64,000 nucleotides of DNA from Ahaetulla prasina (Eukaryota; Chordata; Lepidosauria; Squamata; Colubridae): assembly GCF_028640845.1 (NCBI RefSeq), contig NC_080539.1, positions 108,174,554 through 108,238,553 on the forward strand. The letters are read 5' to 3'. Under the pieces are notes generated by a model. That model saw only the letters and a list, made by a program, of their open reading frames with translations, ran no database searches and was not told the DNA's origin. Every line of letters starts with the position of its first letter. The first letter of the stretch is position 1. Of the stretch, positions 42,803 through 56,640 are shown in pieces. A program made the position numbers and the translations under genes.

Positions 42803-43356
42803 GATGTACTAAGTATAAGCATCTAACAAAACTCAATGTATAAAAAGGAAAGTAAGAACTGTATGATAATTCATGTGCTCCAAAAATATGAAAGAATGAA
42901 GGTTTTGTTTTTTTGCTTCAAATCATTTCTAATTGAAGATTTCTGGCTACGTTGCATACCTTGTCATTAATTTTTGGTAAATCTTAAATAGCCATGGATA
43001 TGGAAAAGCAAACTTTGATCAAAGATCTGAAACTGATAACAAAACGCAAATGCCTTCAGTATTGGGCAGTGGAAGAGAGTTTTATGTTCCTGAAATAAAG
43101 CAAGTCTATCTTAATGATTTGCAAAACCTAATTGAATTTGCATGCTTTTTTACTCTTCAGAATGAACTAGACTGCTATAATGGAAAGAAAAATTGCATCC
43201 GATGATATTTGGTCTTCGACCTTCATGTTAATTAAAGAACAGCTATTTCCAGCTTCATTTCAATATTGCAGATCCATTGTTAGTTGCAGCAAATTAAAGA
43301 ATCTTTTGATCCATTCTATCTTGGATGGATATTTAGTATTAGATGATTAACACAAA
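42803..43356. other. Anonymous intron sequence
   Basis: Nothing recognised. Confidence 0.55.
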
Positions 43357-43718
43357 GAGGTAAAGGTAAAGGTTCCCCTCGCACATATGCGCTAGTCGTT
43401 GCTGACTCTTGGGGGCGGTGCTCGTCTCCGTTTCAAAGCCGAAGAGCCAGCGCTGTCCAAAGACGTCTCCGTGGTGATGTGGCCGGCATGACTCAACACC
43501 AAAGGTGCACGGAACGCTGTTACCTTCCCACCAAAGGTGGTCCCTATTTTTTCTACTTGCATTTTTACGTGCTTTCGAAACTGCTAGGTTGGCAGAAGCT
43601 GGGACAAGTAACGGGAGCTCACCCCATTACACAGCAGCACTAGGGATTTGAACTGCTGAGCTGCCAACCTTTCGATCGATAAGCTCAACGTCCTAGCCCC
43701 TGAGCCACTGCGTCCCTC
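43357..43718 (-). mobile_element. tRNA-derived squamate SINE, copy 3
   Basis: Reverse complement of the SINE at 10003: taaaggtaaaggttcccctc at the left, box B and box A complement (gggatttgaactgc ... ctgagccactgcg) at the right. Flanks share taacaca(a/t)a. Confidence 0.9.
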
Positions 43719-43936
43719 TAACACATACACACACAAAATTCAGGCTTTCTGCTTCCTTAGTTATTGTTTATTAGTAAAAGCTACTTACACTGATCTGGAG
43801 GCATCTTTAGGTTCATTCTTTGTTAGAATAGTGAAAACAGTATTGTGGCCCAAGATTTCTCCCCTTTAAGCAGACTTGAAATATCACATGTGTAACGGTG
43901 GGGGGGAAAGCAGGATTTGCATCATATTTATATCTA

Positions 43937-44007
43937 CCTGATTGAACTTTGGGCCAGTCATTTTCTGTCAGTTCAACCCACCTCACAAGGTTGTTATTGC
44001 ATAGAAA
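43937..44007 (+). mobile_element. Fragment of an ancient tRNA-derived SINE
   Basis: ctttgggccagtcattttct ... ccacctcacaaggttgttat, the 3' part of the family at 60655, directly followed by a TA-flanked MITE. Confidence 0.6.
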
Positions 44008-44010
44008 ATA

Positions 44011-44386
44011 CAGGTAATCCCTGATTTACATCAGCTCATTAGTGATTGTTCAGAGTTACAGCGGCACTCAAAAAAATGACTTATTACTATTTTTCACACA
44101 CATGACAGTTGTAGCATCCCCATGGTCACATGATCAAAATCTGGGTGCTTGGCAAGTGACAGTTGTTGTGTCCAGAGGTCATGTGTTCTCCTTTTTTGAC
44201 CTTCTGACAAGCAATGTCAATGGGGAAGCCAGATTCTCTTAACAATCATGTTATTAATAACTGCAGTGATTCAGTTAACAACTCTGGCAAGAAAGGTCTT
44301 AAAATGGGACAAAATTCACTTAACAACTGTCTCGCTTAGTAAAAAAAAATTGGGCTCAATTGTGGTTGTAAATTGAGGTCTCCCTG
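44011..44386. mobile_element. TA-flanked squamate MITE, copy
   Basis: Starts caggtaatccctgatttac after TA and ends gaggtctccctg followed by TA; family landmarks throughout. Confidence 0.84.
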
Positions 44387-44575
44387 TAGGAGGAGGAAGG
44401 TGTATTGGATACATTTGCTGCTTTGAGTTATTTGTAAAAATAATGACAGGATAAAAATAAATAACTAAATAAAATAAAAAATAATCCCCTTACTCATTTC
44501 TCATGGATGCTGCTATAGGGATCAGTTTCTGTTAGAAATTGGTTATGAGAGTGATGACTATCTCTAATCATCATG

Positions 44576-44700
44576 GAGTGGAGTGGAACGGAACGGAACG
44601 GAACAGAACAGAACAAAATTCTTTATTGGCCAAGTGTGATTAGATACACAAGGAATTTGTCTCCGATGCGTAAGTTTCAGTGTACATACAACAATAGTGA
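44576..44700 (-). mobile_element. LINE 3' end with GGAAC pentamer tail
   Basis: (gtgga)(acgga)n-type pentamers (44576-44616), then ttctttattggccaagtgtg, cacaaggaatttgtct and cagtgtacat. This 3' end recurs in snake genomes as I recall them and belongs to the CR1/L2 LINE group; exact clade not resolved. Confidence 0.65.
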
Positions 44701-45830
44701 TAGATCATTTTCATAGTCATATACATAATTCTCCCTTATTCACATAATGCTATATTGCTTATTTTAAAAAAGTATAATCATACAGTTTGGACAACTTATT
44801 TATCCTGGGAAGATCTAAAGGCTCTCCTGCATAAATTTACATTCAACACATGGAGGGTGTGAGGAGGAGGATTCCTCAGTGAGCAAGCATTATTATTTTG
44901 TTCCCCTTTTCTACTATTGAATTTTTATTTGAATGCCTGAAGAGGACTCCCATGTGATTTTTATTTAATTCCATTACTTTCTTGATTCTTTGGTGCTTAG
45001 TTTGTAGTCTTTAAGTGCAACAACATTTGCTTCCGTTTTGATGGGAATATTCCTTTCTGAAAGAGGTCGTGGTTATAAGAATTATGATGTGAAAAGAATA
45101 CAAGGTCATTCTTGTTAAAGATGCTAGGAGAACAAGGTCATCCTGCAGTTTTAATATAACCAAACACTAACGTATTTTTCTCAAGGCATCACATTTAATC
45201 ATTAATAAATTGTAAAACATGTTTAGCTGAACCTTATTAATTAATCTTAAGGGGCAAACATAGCATTCCCATGAGGAAGAAGTAGTGCTGATATTAATTT
45301 AAGGAAAAGTTCAGAAAAATAGTTCAGAATGAAAGATTGCCAAACATTTCTCATGTATATTTGCTCCACTTATAAAAAAATATTAATGGCTGAAGTTTTA
45401 ATCTTCTTCAAATTAGATTTCATGCCAGACATTGTAGCATGCTTAATTGATCTTTGAAATATAAATCAAGACGTTAGTTGCCCAATTTAATTATTGTGGA
45501 AAACTACACTGAAGGTCAAATGGGGCAGAGTGAGAAAGTATTTGTAAACATGAAATACATATTTTTAACTTAACTCTTGCATGATAGTGCTGTAACAGCA
45601 CTTTATCATGTTCAACCCTGTAGGTTTTAATTCTAACCATTATAATGCAACAGAATTGGGTCAGTTACTTTAAAAAATGACCAAATAAGGATTATCTGAG
45701 TTCCCAGGGCAAAGAACTAGAAGAGATCAATGTATATTCCAATATCAAAAAGAACAGCCCTAAAAAGAATTCTCAAACTATTAGACAATTAATCTCTCAT
45801 GCTCCAGATTTTGCAGTCCAGATTACCACA
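44701..45830. other. Anonymous intron sequence
   Basis: Nothing recognised. Confidence 0.55.
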
Positions 45831-45838
45831 GTATATGG

Positions 45839-46551
45839 CAGTGATGGCGAACCTTTTCAGCACCGAGTGCCCAAACTGGACTGTGTGAATGCGTGTGCGT
45901 GCCAGTGTGCCAGAAACCCGAAGATCAGCTGGCCAGCAAGTGCATGCTTGTTTTTTGCCCAGTTTTGCCTGGCTTTTGGCCTGTTTTCAGGCCATCTTGG
46001 GCCATTTTTTGCCCAAAATGGTCCCCAAAATGGCCTGAAAATGGCCTGAAAAATGCCCCAAAATGCCCCCCCAAGATGGCCCAAAAACAGCCAGTTTTTT
46101 GACCATTTTCAGGCAGTTTTCTGGCACTCCGGCACCCGCAAAGAACCTTTTCAGCACCGAGTGCCCAAACTGGAATGTGTGTGAGTGCGTGTGCATGTCA
46201 GAGTGCCAGAAACCCGAAGAATAGCTGGCCAGCGAGTGCATGCCTGTTTTTTCCCCAGTTTTGGCTGGTTTTTGGCCTGTTTTCAGGCCATTTTGGGCCA
46301 TTTTTTTTGCCCAAAATGGCCCCAAAAGTGGCCTGAAAAATGCCCAAAAATGGTCTCCCAAAATGGCCTGAAAACAGCCTGGTTTTGGGGTGTTTTTGGC
46401 CAGTTTTTTGACCATTTTCAGGCAGTTTTCTGGCACTCCAGTACCCACAAAGACCAGCTGGCCAAAGAGCAGCTGGTGACAGTGCGCGTGCCCACAGAAA
46501 GGGCTCTGTGTGCCACCCTCTGGCATGTGTGCCATAGGTTCACCTTCATTG
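45839..46551. mobile_element. hAT-type element, 713 bp, internally duplicated
   Basis: Ends cagtgatggcgaacct and aggttcaccttcattg; exact 8-bp target duplication gtatatgg (45831-45838, 46552-46559). A ~294-bp segment starting aaccttttcagcaccgagtg is present twice (from 45850 and 46144). The interior is rich in ccaaaatggcc palindromes, which create chance open frames on both strands. Confidence 0.88.
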
Positions 46552-46829
46552 GTATATGGAATGAGTACTGGGTATATACAAGCTGGTTTCTGAAGAGGTT
46601 CAGGATTGTAAGATCACACTGTGATGCAATGGTTAGTGAGATTTTTCAAAAGTATGTCCATTTTATCAATTATACAATGGATTTGTGTAGGCCAGAACAG
46701 ATTTTAAAAAAAATATGGCTCAACTAACTCACACAAAGTGTTCAACGTTTATACAATGACTTGGATGTTAGTTAGAATGGAATGTGAAACAGATAAATAG
46801 TTTAAAATTGGAAACCAGTGTACCATCTC

Positions 46830-47700
46830 CTACATGTGGCATATATGCTGAACATCATGGGAAAGAAATTGAACTAGAAGAAAGAAATAGAAATTGGATT
46901 GAACATTATTAGGAGATACACCAGCAACTTCATATTGGAAGATAATAATACTGCAATGGCGGAAAGTAAGGAAGCCTTGAAGAATCTCTTCCTGAAAATG
47001 AAATGAAAGAGACTGCAAACTGAATATTAAACACAAACACACAAGCAAGCAAAGAATATGTCAGCCCAATGCCAGCCCAATGCGGATAGATAAAGAAGAA
47101 TTGAAATATCTTCAGTAAGAGTTGAAGATAATCCTAGGCTTAACTATTCATAAAAGTGGTGATTGCAACTGTGAGGTAAGAGATATTTGCTTCCTGACAA
47201 AAAGAAGCCAGATATAGACGAAATATTAAAGACCAGAAACAACAAAGCTACATATTGACAAGGCTGTTGTTTCTCTATTTGTAATGTGTTTGTGAAAGTT
47301 AGACTATTAGAAAGACTGAATGAAGAAACAATGAATATCTTTGAATGGTCAGATTGGGAAAATTGTCAAAATTATGTTAGACCACAAAAAGAACAAATAA
47401 TTCAGTAGAAGGTAGCATGAAACCAGACTGCTCCCTGAAATGACTCACAATGAAGGTACAGCTTAAATATTTTGGGCATATAACGTGAAAGCAAGAATGA
47501 TTGGAAGAAACCTTGATACTTAGAAAGATCAAAGACCATCAAAAAGAAATGAAAGGAAGACAATTTGGCTGGAGATTATTACTGACAGCACAAAGATGAA
47601 CTTTTGAAGCCTCTAAGAAGTGGTTGCTGACAGACAACCCTGGTGAAATAATATCCATCAAATCATAAAGACTTAAAAACTGAACGACTGAACAACAGTT
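46830..47700 (+). pseudogene. RTE/Bov-B-like LINE ORF2 remnant and 3' end
   Basis: Broken plus-strand frames show NVFVKVRLLERLNEETMNIF, then KPDCSLK and MKVQLKYFGHI, then LEETLILRKIKDHQK. The order CESW..K......FE.W, ....CSLE.....KL.YFGHI.R....LEK.L.LGKI.G.R..GR is the C-terminus of RTE/Bov-B ORF2 proteins. It ends near 47700 with aactgaacgactgaacaaca, typical of that 3' end. Stops and indels are numerous, so it is old. Confidence 0.65.
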
Positions 47701-48002
47701 TTCTTCATTGGATTTTTTTTTAATTTTTTAAAAAAAATCTTTGGATCAAAATGTGAAAAAGTTAGTATGCTGCAAAGCAAAACACCACTTTCTACCATCA
47801 TCCTTATTTATAAGATTGCCTCAGAGTCCTCAAAAGCATTCTGAAAAGCCTGGGTGACTGCAGCATAATATTTTATTTGGAAATATGCCCACCAGCCTGG
47901 GAGGTGAAAAAAGACAAACCATAAAAGTAGGTTGTATGATACAGAACATCCTGAGGGACTTGGGCAGAGTTGGGGGAACAATTTCACTCATATGCTTCCT
48001 AA

Positions 48003-48495
48003 AAAGTAAATTTATTTATTTATTTTATTTATTTATTGTTTATATTTATATACCGCCCTATCTCCCAAAGGACTCAGGGCGGTTTACAGGCATTTAAAAG
48101 CAAAAAATACAATAAATACAATTCTAAAAACAATTAAAAAACTTATTCAAAAGCCTTAATTAAAAATATAAAAATTAAAACCCAAGATAAAACCCACAAA
48201 CTAAAATCTAACTCAGTCCTGCGCAGTTAAATAGATATGTTTTAAGCTCGCGGCGGAAGGTTCGAAGGTCAGGAAGTTGACGGAGTCCTGGGGGCAGTTC
48301 ATTCCAGAGGGTGGGAGCCCCCACAGAGAAGGCCCTTCCCCTGGGCGTCGCCAGACGACATTGCCTCGCTGACGGCACCCTGAGGAGTCCCTCTCTGTGA
48401 GAGCGCACGGGTCGGTGAGAGGTATTCGGTAGCAGCAGGCGGTCCCGTAGATAACCCGGCCCTATGCCATGGAGCGCTTTAAAGGTGGTCACCAA
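48003..48495 (-). mobile_element. CR1/L2-group LINE 3' end, 5'-truncated
   Basis: (ttta)n tail, then ataccgccctatctcccaaa ggactcagggcgg, and the ORF2 C-terminus up to 48495. Close relative of the plus-strand copy at 13362. Confidence 0.87.
48208..48495 (-). pseudogene. LINE ORF2 C-terminal fragment
   Basis: Open frame ALHGIGPGYLRDRLLLPNTS, SARQCRLATPRGRAFSVGAP, TLWNELPPGLRQLPDLRTFR and ELKTYLFNCAGL before a stop at 48208. It is the same C-terminal block as 13362-13857, with few differences. Truncated at about residue 4 of this piece (48490). Confidence 0.87.
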
Positions 48496-50321
48496 ATGTT
48501 TGCGATTGCTGTGTTTACCATGTCTTGTGCAACTAATAATGCTCGCAATATTTCAAGTGTCATAGTAGGATAGAAAGGTACCACCTGTCTCAGGTATGTA
48601 TTATGAGTGCATATCAGGCTGGGAATTAGTACCGTGACATGCAATTCATTAGATAGGGCTAAAAACAGCTTTTCTCTCAAAATATTTTCTCTCTTTTAGG
48701 GTGTTTTTCTTTTAATAGGTGCCCGCAGTGAATACATCTTTTCTTACCCATGCATTAAATCCTTTTTTATAGATTAGTTTTGTTTGCACATGAACTGGAC
48801 TCTTGTTAGTATCTTGTACAGTAACTCCCTGGCAGCATTGCAAGTTTTCATTATACATGTCTCTGGGTGTTTGAAGTTAAAAACAGAATAGAAACATAGT
48901 AATTTTTTTTAAAAAAACCAATCTAAAATATAGCAGAAATAACATAAAGTAACAGCATCTGAGTTGCTAAATGAAATGCTATTGTACAAAGAAGGAGAGA
49001 AAATATATACGCTCTTGCTTATATACAAGAGCATAGGTTTTCTTGCATATTGGCCAAGTGACATCTAAGGGCTTCCTAGGTATAATTAGAGTTCAGTGAC
49101 TGGCACGCTTGATGTTGTTTAGATGTCTCACAAAAGCAACCATCAAATACAGATGGCCAGCTAGAACCAAATAAATTTGTCCTCACCCTTGTTCCTTGAA
49201 GGACATCCCTTCTCTTCAGACTGCTCATCACTGTGGAGTAGCAAACATCCACTAGAAACAGCAGTTTAGAAAATTCAGAGTCCTGTTTTATTTAGCTCTC
49301 AATTTGCTCATCTCTTTTGGTGAAGATAAGCTTGAATATTGGCACTGAAATTAATTATGGCTCTATTATGATCTTTATGGAAAGAACACCATGAATGTTC
49401 TGTGTTTTGTATGATTTACAGTATTACCTGAAAAGTCACTTGTTTCCACCCTTGTGAACGGCTGCACTTATCAACATGATGGAACAGGAATTCAGCTAAT
49501 TAATTTGTGCAATAATACTATATCAGAGGAAAAATCAATATACTTATGAGAAGAGGAGCTTGTAAATGGTTTTTCCGACTACAGATTTTAGCATAATATT
49601 CTAGTGCTTTGAACTTTCTATACTTTTAAGGAAAAAATTATAATTAATTTGCATTACAGCCTATTAGATGACAACCATTCATTTTTGAATTTTGAAGCAA
49701 TTGACAAGACTAAGATTTAGGTTTTTAGGCTAATGCTAATCTGAAGGAATGAAGCTGATCGGGGTATGTCTAACTCTTCTTTCTTGCTTTATTTGTAAGT
49801 GATAGGAATATCTGCCTGAATACTGTTCAGGCTCTTTTAGGCAGATAGTTGTGATTTACTTCACATATATAAGTCTTGTTTTCTGGCTTTCATACACCAA
49901 TTTAATAGTTGTTGCTTTATATTAAGAGTAGGGCATCTGCATCATATTCCAGATCAGCTTCTTTCAATGTGCATCATTGGTGCTTTGGCACAAAATTGAT
50001 CTTAACTCTATTTTGACACCGGCTGCCCGATTTTCTTCTAATGGTGGCTAATGGGAGTATAAAGGTCACATGCTACCTCTACCTCAGGAGAGTTGGTTTC
50101 CTGCTGTTAAATACAGCAGTCTCTCATTATGATGGCAGCCTCTGCTGGGAGGAAGAGTACTGTTCATTTAATCAGGATACTAAAATCAATTTTTCCAATC
50201 TGAATGTGTGAGCAAGAAAGATCTTGCAATATTCTTTGTGTTTTCAAGTCTTCAATTTGCATTGATTTCTTGTTGTAAAGCTGTATTTTAAGTAGGGTCA
50301 GAATCTCCTGGATTGACCTGA
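48496..50321. other. Anonymous intron sequence
   Basis: No recognised repeat or exon. Confidence 0.5.
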
Positions 50322-51206
50322 ATCTTATTTATCCAAATTTAATTGCTGTGATATTAAATAAAAAAGTAAATAACTTTATCTAGAAGAAATTTGCATTTGT
50401 ATATAATTTTTTCATGGATGCAGAATCAGCATTAAAGATATTTTTTAAATGATTGTTGTTTAATTTTGCAGGAAAGGGGGATATAAAGCTTATTAAGGAT
50501 TTGTAGTTTGGCACCTGCAAGAAAAACTCAGTTAATGTAGCCAGTTTTTTTTAATGAGCCAAATATTTTACAAAAGAATATCTTTTGTTTCAGTAAAATA
50601 GGGTAGATTTGTAAGAGAAGGTACTTGGATACTCTTATGCATGGAAATACAAGTTTGTGCTATGAGTTATATTATTTTGGAAAAAAACTATTTTTATTAT
50701 ATTGGTTGGTGGAGTAACGGAGAACTATTTTCACTGCTTTATTTTTCATTAAAATTTCTTTGGACCTTGTTTGGGGCTGCTTATCCACCATCCAGACTAT
50801 CCTGCGTTGCAACCTTTCATCAATTTTCTCTTCCGTCCATGCCCAGGAGATTAGCTACAGTGCCATGGGTTGCAAACTTCTTGATAATGTTGTGCACTGT
50901 GGACAAAGGCAAATCTAGATCTCTGGAGATGGACTTGTAACCTTGAGATTGTTGATATTTTTCCATAATTTTGGTTCTCAAGTCCTCAGACAGTTCTCTT
51001 CTCCTCTTTCTGTTGGCCATGCTTAGTGTGGCATACACAGGCACACAATACAAAGACTAAGTGAACTTCCCTCCTTTTTATCTGCTTTCAAGTGTGATTT
51101 TTATATTGCCCACACCTGTTACTTTTCCCAGGTGAGTTTAAAGGAGCATCACATGCTTGAAACTATCTTATTTATCCAAATTTAATTGCTGTGATATTAA
51201 ATAAAA
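50322..51206. repeat. Segment bounded by a ~42-bp direct repeat
   Basis: The same ~42 bases, beginning atcttatttatcc and including ttgctgtgatattaaata, lie at 50322-50363 and 51165-51206. Between them are about 390 bp of anonymous sequence and a Tc1 fragment. Confidence 0.85.
50752..51168 (-). pseudogene. Tc1-like transposase N-terminal fragment
   Basis: Matches the 5' part of the Tc1 copy at 51544-53152. The minus frame 51053-50820 shows MANRKRRRELSEDLRTKIME, the first helix-turn-helix of a Tc1 transposase (KYQQSQGYKSISRDLDLPLS), and NIIKKFATHGTVANL. It then loses frame near 50850. The left end stops at the tttctttgg segment and the catalytic DDE domain is absent. The right end merges into the direct repeat at atcttatttatcc. 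Confidence 0.85.
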
Positions 51207-51245
<39 letters not shown>

Positions 51246-51246
51246 A
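51205..51246. repeat. (AAAT)n microsatellite
   Basis: About ten taaa units after the direct repeat. Confidence 0.95.
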
Positions 51247-51509
51247 ATTTCGATTTTTAGTCTGAAAACCCATATTTCCCTTAAGTGATGCAAGTTATGC
51301 ATCCAAATGTAGATGTTTAATGAATCAAGAAAGTTTGCAATGTTTCTGCCCTCCTCCCCCAATGTCATGGATTTGATAAAGAATCAATTTATTTCTACTT
51401 ACTATTTTTTTAAAAAAGAAGAAGATAAGTCTAGATGTAGCATCTGTTATAAAGAAATGTGGAAAGTTTCCACCCATCATTTTATACTGTTGTCATTGTA
51501 GATGAGTAA

Positions 51510-51543
51510 CACTTACTCAATAGCAATAGCACTTAGATTTATA
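51510..51543 (-). mobile_element. 3' end of a MIR-like SINE, part split by Tc1
   Basis: caatagcaatagcacttaga ttta is the same family as 14640; the remainder resumes at 53153. Confidence 0.75.
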
Positions 51544-53152
<1,609 letters not shown>

Positions 53153-53205
53153 TATACTGCTTCATAGTGCTTCACAGCCCTCTCTAAGGAGTTTAAATAG
53201 TAGTT
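53153..53205 (-). mobile_element. MIR-like SINE, second part after the Tc1 insertion
   Basis: tatactgcttcatagtgctt cacagccctctctaagg continues the sequence interrupted at 51543. Confidence 0.75.
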
Positions 53206-53261
53206 CCCTGGTGTTTCTGGAAGTCTATTCCTCTCATGCCTTATTCTTCCCCTCCATCTTT

Positions 53262-53410
53262 TAAGTATTTATTTATTTGTTTATTTATTTTTTCACATTT
53301 TTATACCGCCCTTTTCCGAAGACTCAGGGCGGTATACAGCAGATAAAACAACAATAATCCAAAAATTTTTTAAATACAATACCAAGTTTAAAAATCTAAT
53401 TTAAACACTG
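53262..53410 (-). mobile_element. CR1/L2-group LINE 3' tail
   Basis: (ttta)n then tttttataccgcccttttcc gaagactcagggcgg, same 3' end as 48003. Confidence 0.8.
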
Positions 53411-54032
53411 TATGATTAAAAATATTAAATAAGAAAATAAGTAGACATGACAGATTATGTGACCTTTTTTATTGTATTTGATCCCATCCTGATTAACAGT
53501 AATATTAAATGAACATAAATCAAGGAACTCCATATTCAGTTGGATATTGCTGTATCTGTCCAAATCAGATTTGCAAAAATAATATATATGGAATCTAAGT
53601 CTGAAATGAGTCTTATTTCAGGATATCACTCTCCTTTAAACTTGTAGATAAAGGTATTCTGGCTGTGAGCATTCTTTTCATCCACATTTAGTGGAAATCC
53701 TTGGAGCCAGGCAAGATAGTTCAACCATTAAAAAAATCGATGTTTGTGTCAGCAGCTACACCTTTATATCACTGACAGACAACATGTAGCTTGGGACATT
53801 TTTGAGGAACCCCAAAGTTGTTTGATTACCATTTTTGAAGATTGGCATTATTTAGAATAGAGAGCGCATGCTAGAAGCCCTAAAGCATAGTTCTAAAAAC
53901 AAAGGAATAAAATTCATCCATCTTTCCCAAAAGGGACAGTAGCAGACTCTGCACGCTTTACATCATTGCCAGACCTTTGCGGCCCTTTAGATGTTTAGCA
54001 TTTTAAGAGACTCAAAATACATGCTTTTTATA
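53411..54032. other. Anonymous intron sequence
   Basis: Nothing recognised. Confidence 0.55.
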
Positions 54033-54426
54033 TAGGTAGTCCTTGACTTACGACCACAATTGAGCCCAAAATTTCTATTGTTGAGTGAAACATTTGTTAA
54101 GTGGGTTTTTCCCCATTTTATGACCTTTCTTGTCACAGTTGTTAAGTGAATCACTGCAGTCGATAAGTTAGAAACCCGGTTGTTAAGTGATTATGGCTTC
54201 TCCATTGACTTTGCTTGTCAGAACGCCACAAAAGGGGATCACGTGACCCCTTGGACACTGTAACCGTCATCAGTATTTACCAGTTGCCAAGTATTTGAAT
54301 TCTGATCACATGATCGTGGGAATGCTGCAAAAGTCGTAAGTGTGAAAAATGGTCATAAGTCACATTTTTCAGTGTTGTAGCTTTGAATGGTCACTAAATA
54401 AACTGTTGTAAGTCAAGGACTACCTG
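54033..54426. mobile_element. TA-flanked squamate MITE, best-preserved reverse copy
   Basis: Ends taggtagtccttgacttac and gtaagtcaaggactacctg, perfectly inverted over 17 bases (ggtagtccttgacttac), with TA flanks. Confidence 0.9.
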
Positions 54427-56455
54427 TAGTGTACATTAGAAGTAGAGGCATTTATGAAGAACAGTCGGGGATCTACTGCACTGTATACTCGTGTTTTTTC
54501 CCCTTTGCCTCATATATGATTATGTAGGTGCTATATGATATTAATATTGCCTTGGTGCTGGGCCAAAATTTTTCATTCTCTTAATATGACTGCAACTCCA
54601 CAGGCTCATAGTAACTGAATACTTTATTGGGTTAAATGAACCTGTGGACTGATGGAATATAATGCTTTTCAGTAGAAGGAGATAATTGTAAACCCCAGTC
54701 TGCATTTTTGTTTTTTTCAAGCCTCAAAATTGTCTCTAAGAATCAACCTAGTATCCTTAAATATCCTTAGTTTTAAATCTACCCCCCTCCTTAATTTTTC
54801 TGACTTTCTTTTCTGAAAGTAGCATTTAAGAACATTATAGTGTTCTCATGATTATATGAGCAGTATCCTCTCCTGTGTGGTCAAAACTCTCAATATTGCT
54901 ATCTCTTTTTAAGCCATCCCTTTCCTTTTGTTATCTTTTCATCTAAAGTTCTCCCAAAGGAGGAAAAGTTTAGGTTGTTTACAACTTTATTTTCCTGTTA
55001 CAAGCTTTCCTAGAAACAATGGGTGTAGCTATGCTCTAGTTGGAGCTGTGCCTGAGCATCCTTCCTATAATTTTGACCTTCTTTCTGGCACATTTACAAA
55101 ACAATTTGGCCGTGAATACTTGAAAATGATATTAGGAATTTGTACAGAGATTTTCTTTCTCGGCACAGTCCAGATCTTTGTAGCAGAATATGATATTACA
55201 AGCTATGTGGAATAAATGCAAGGATTTCATCAGTATCTTGTTGAATAATCAAACGGTATCAGTGAGGGAGATAGAAGAGGCATCGTTTTCTCTGCTATAA
55301 TGTATAATTCATAATTACCTGCATCCCATCTCAGTGAAAGTCATTTCTCTCAAAAGTTCAAAGTAGTTTTGTACACCCAGGCACTCTGTCCTAGTGACCT
55401 GATCTAGTAAAACAAATTTAAACTGCAGCTCCTTTAATATCAGTACTTCTCATGCCCTCCAAATATACCTTAAAATCCTTTTGTAGCAGAACTGGAATTC
55501 ATTTAAGAGTGGGACATAGACGATATGCAATAGTGTGCAGCACTGAAGAATTCAGAGGTCTCTGTAACGGCACATTCTGTATTCTGTTTAAACCACTGTT
55601 TTAATATGCAGTGCTTGCAGTTTTCTACCTCTGTGTTCTTATTTAAAACACAGGAGCCTGTCAGCAAATAAAAGCTTAATGCCAAAGTTTTTGTGACATG
55701 CGAGAGATGAGGGGTGGGGGGGAGGGGAAATTGAGGGTTGCCTTGGAAGTCAGTGCTTCTTCAAGTGTTTCCCACAGACTCTTCAAATCAGTCTTTAAGA
55801 AATTCCTGTTTGAAATTTGGAGAGTAGAACTATCAGAATGCTACATCATACATGTTGGAACTCGTTAGATGTCAAATATCGAGGTCTTTCCCAGAGAGCA
55901 GAATGTGCACTGGATCTCAACAAATGAAAAGAAGAGCCTAGTAACAAAAGCCATCTGAATTCTTGATTATGTTCAGGGCTCCCATTTTATCAGTCAAATG
56001 AGATTAAACAAGCAGATTCAGAGGCAGTAATTTTGGAATGTATCCAGAATCTCCATGAAGTATTGCCCTTATCTTGGAAGTTCAGTTGGGTTCTCCTTGT
56101 TAGAATCTGGACTGGGGACACACTGGGATTTCAAGACTCTGTACTGGACTGGGAAATTGAGGGGGGGAAAGATTCAGAAGAAGGAAATAATGAATGATTT
56201 CATTAACATTGCCAAGAAACCTGGCCAGATGCAATCACTGTACATGCCTACTATCCTGTGCTGTGCTTGTGTAGTGCTGAAGTATGTTGTATTTCACTGT
56301 ATACCAAAAGTAACAACAGAGGAAGGATTGGAACTCTGCTAATTTTCCTTTCTTGAGTCTACATAGGGCATCTCTCCAAATGGATAATCTACATAATCAT
56401 CTGCATATCTAGTTTCTCCGAAACTTACTTGACAATTTGAGTTTTCTTTTTTCTG
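54427..56455. other. Anonymous intron sequence
   Basis: No recognised repeat or exon. Open frames at 54928-55215 and 56055-56342 (+) lack splice signals or domain motifs. Confidence 0.5.
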
Positions 56456-56640
56456 AGGGGTCCTCGATGCTCTCTGAGCTTGGTTGTTTTCTTGTAGACT
56501 TTTTATTACCCAAACTAGGAGTAACACTGATGATGTTACCTCATTTGGGTAATGAAACTTCTGCAAGAAAAAAATAAAGCTCAGAGGGCACCAAGGACTC
56601 CTCATTTCAATCCCGAGCTACAAATATTTTCCTTTATTTA
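56456..56640. mobile_element. Penelope-type inverted terminal module, family B
   Basis: The left arm (56456-56520, gaggggtcctcgatgctctc...) and right arm (56526-56606, ...gggcaccaaggactcct) are inverted. The right arm reads ctgatga, stem ttacc/ggtaa, then gaaac and ttc, the order of a hammerhead-like core with GUC changed to UUC. Shares its right flank with 2777-3070. Confidence 0.55.

Noticed and set aside
45857..46727. ORFs of about 180 codons on both strands
   Set aside because: They come from palindromic ccaaaatggcc repeats within a duplicated hAT element.
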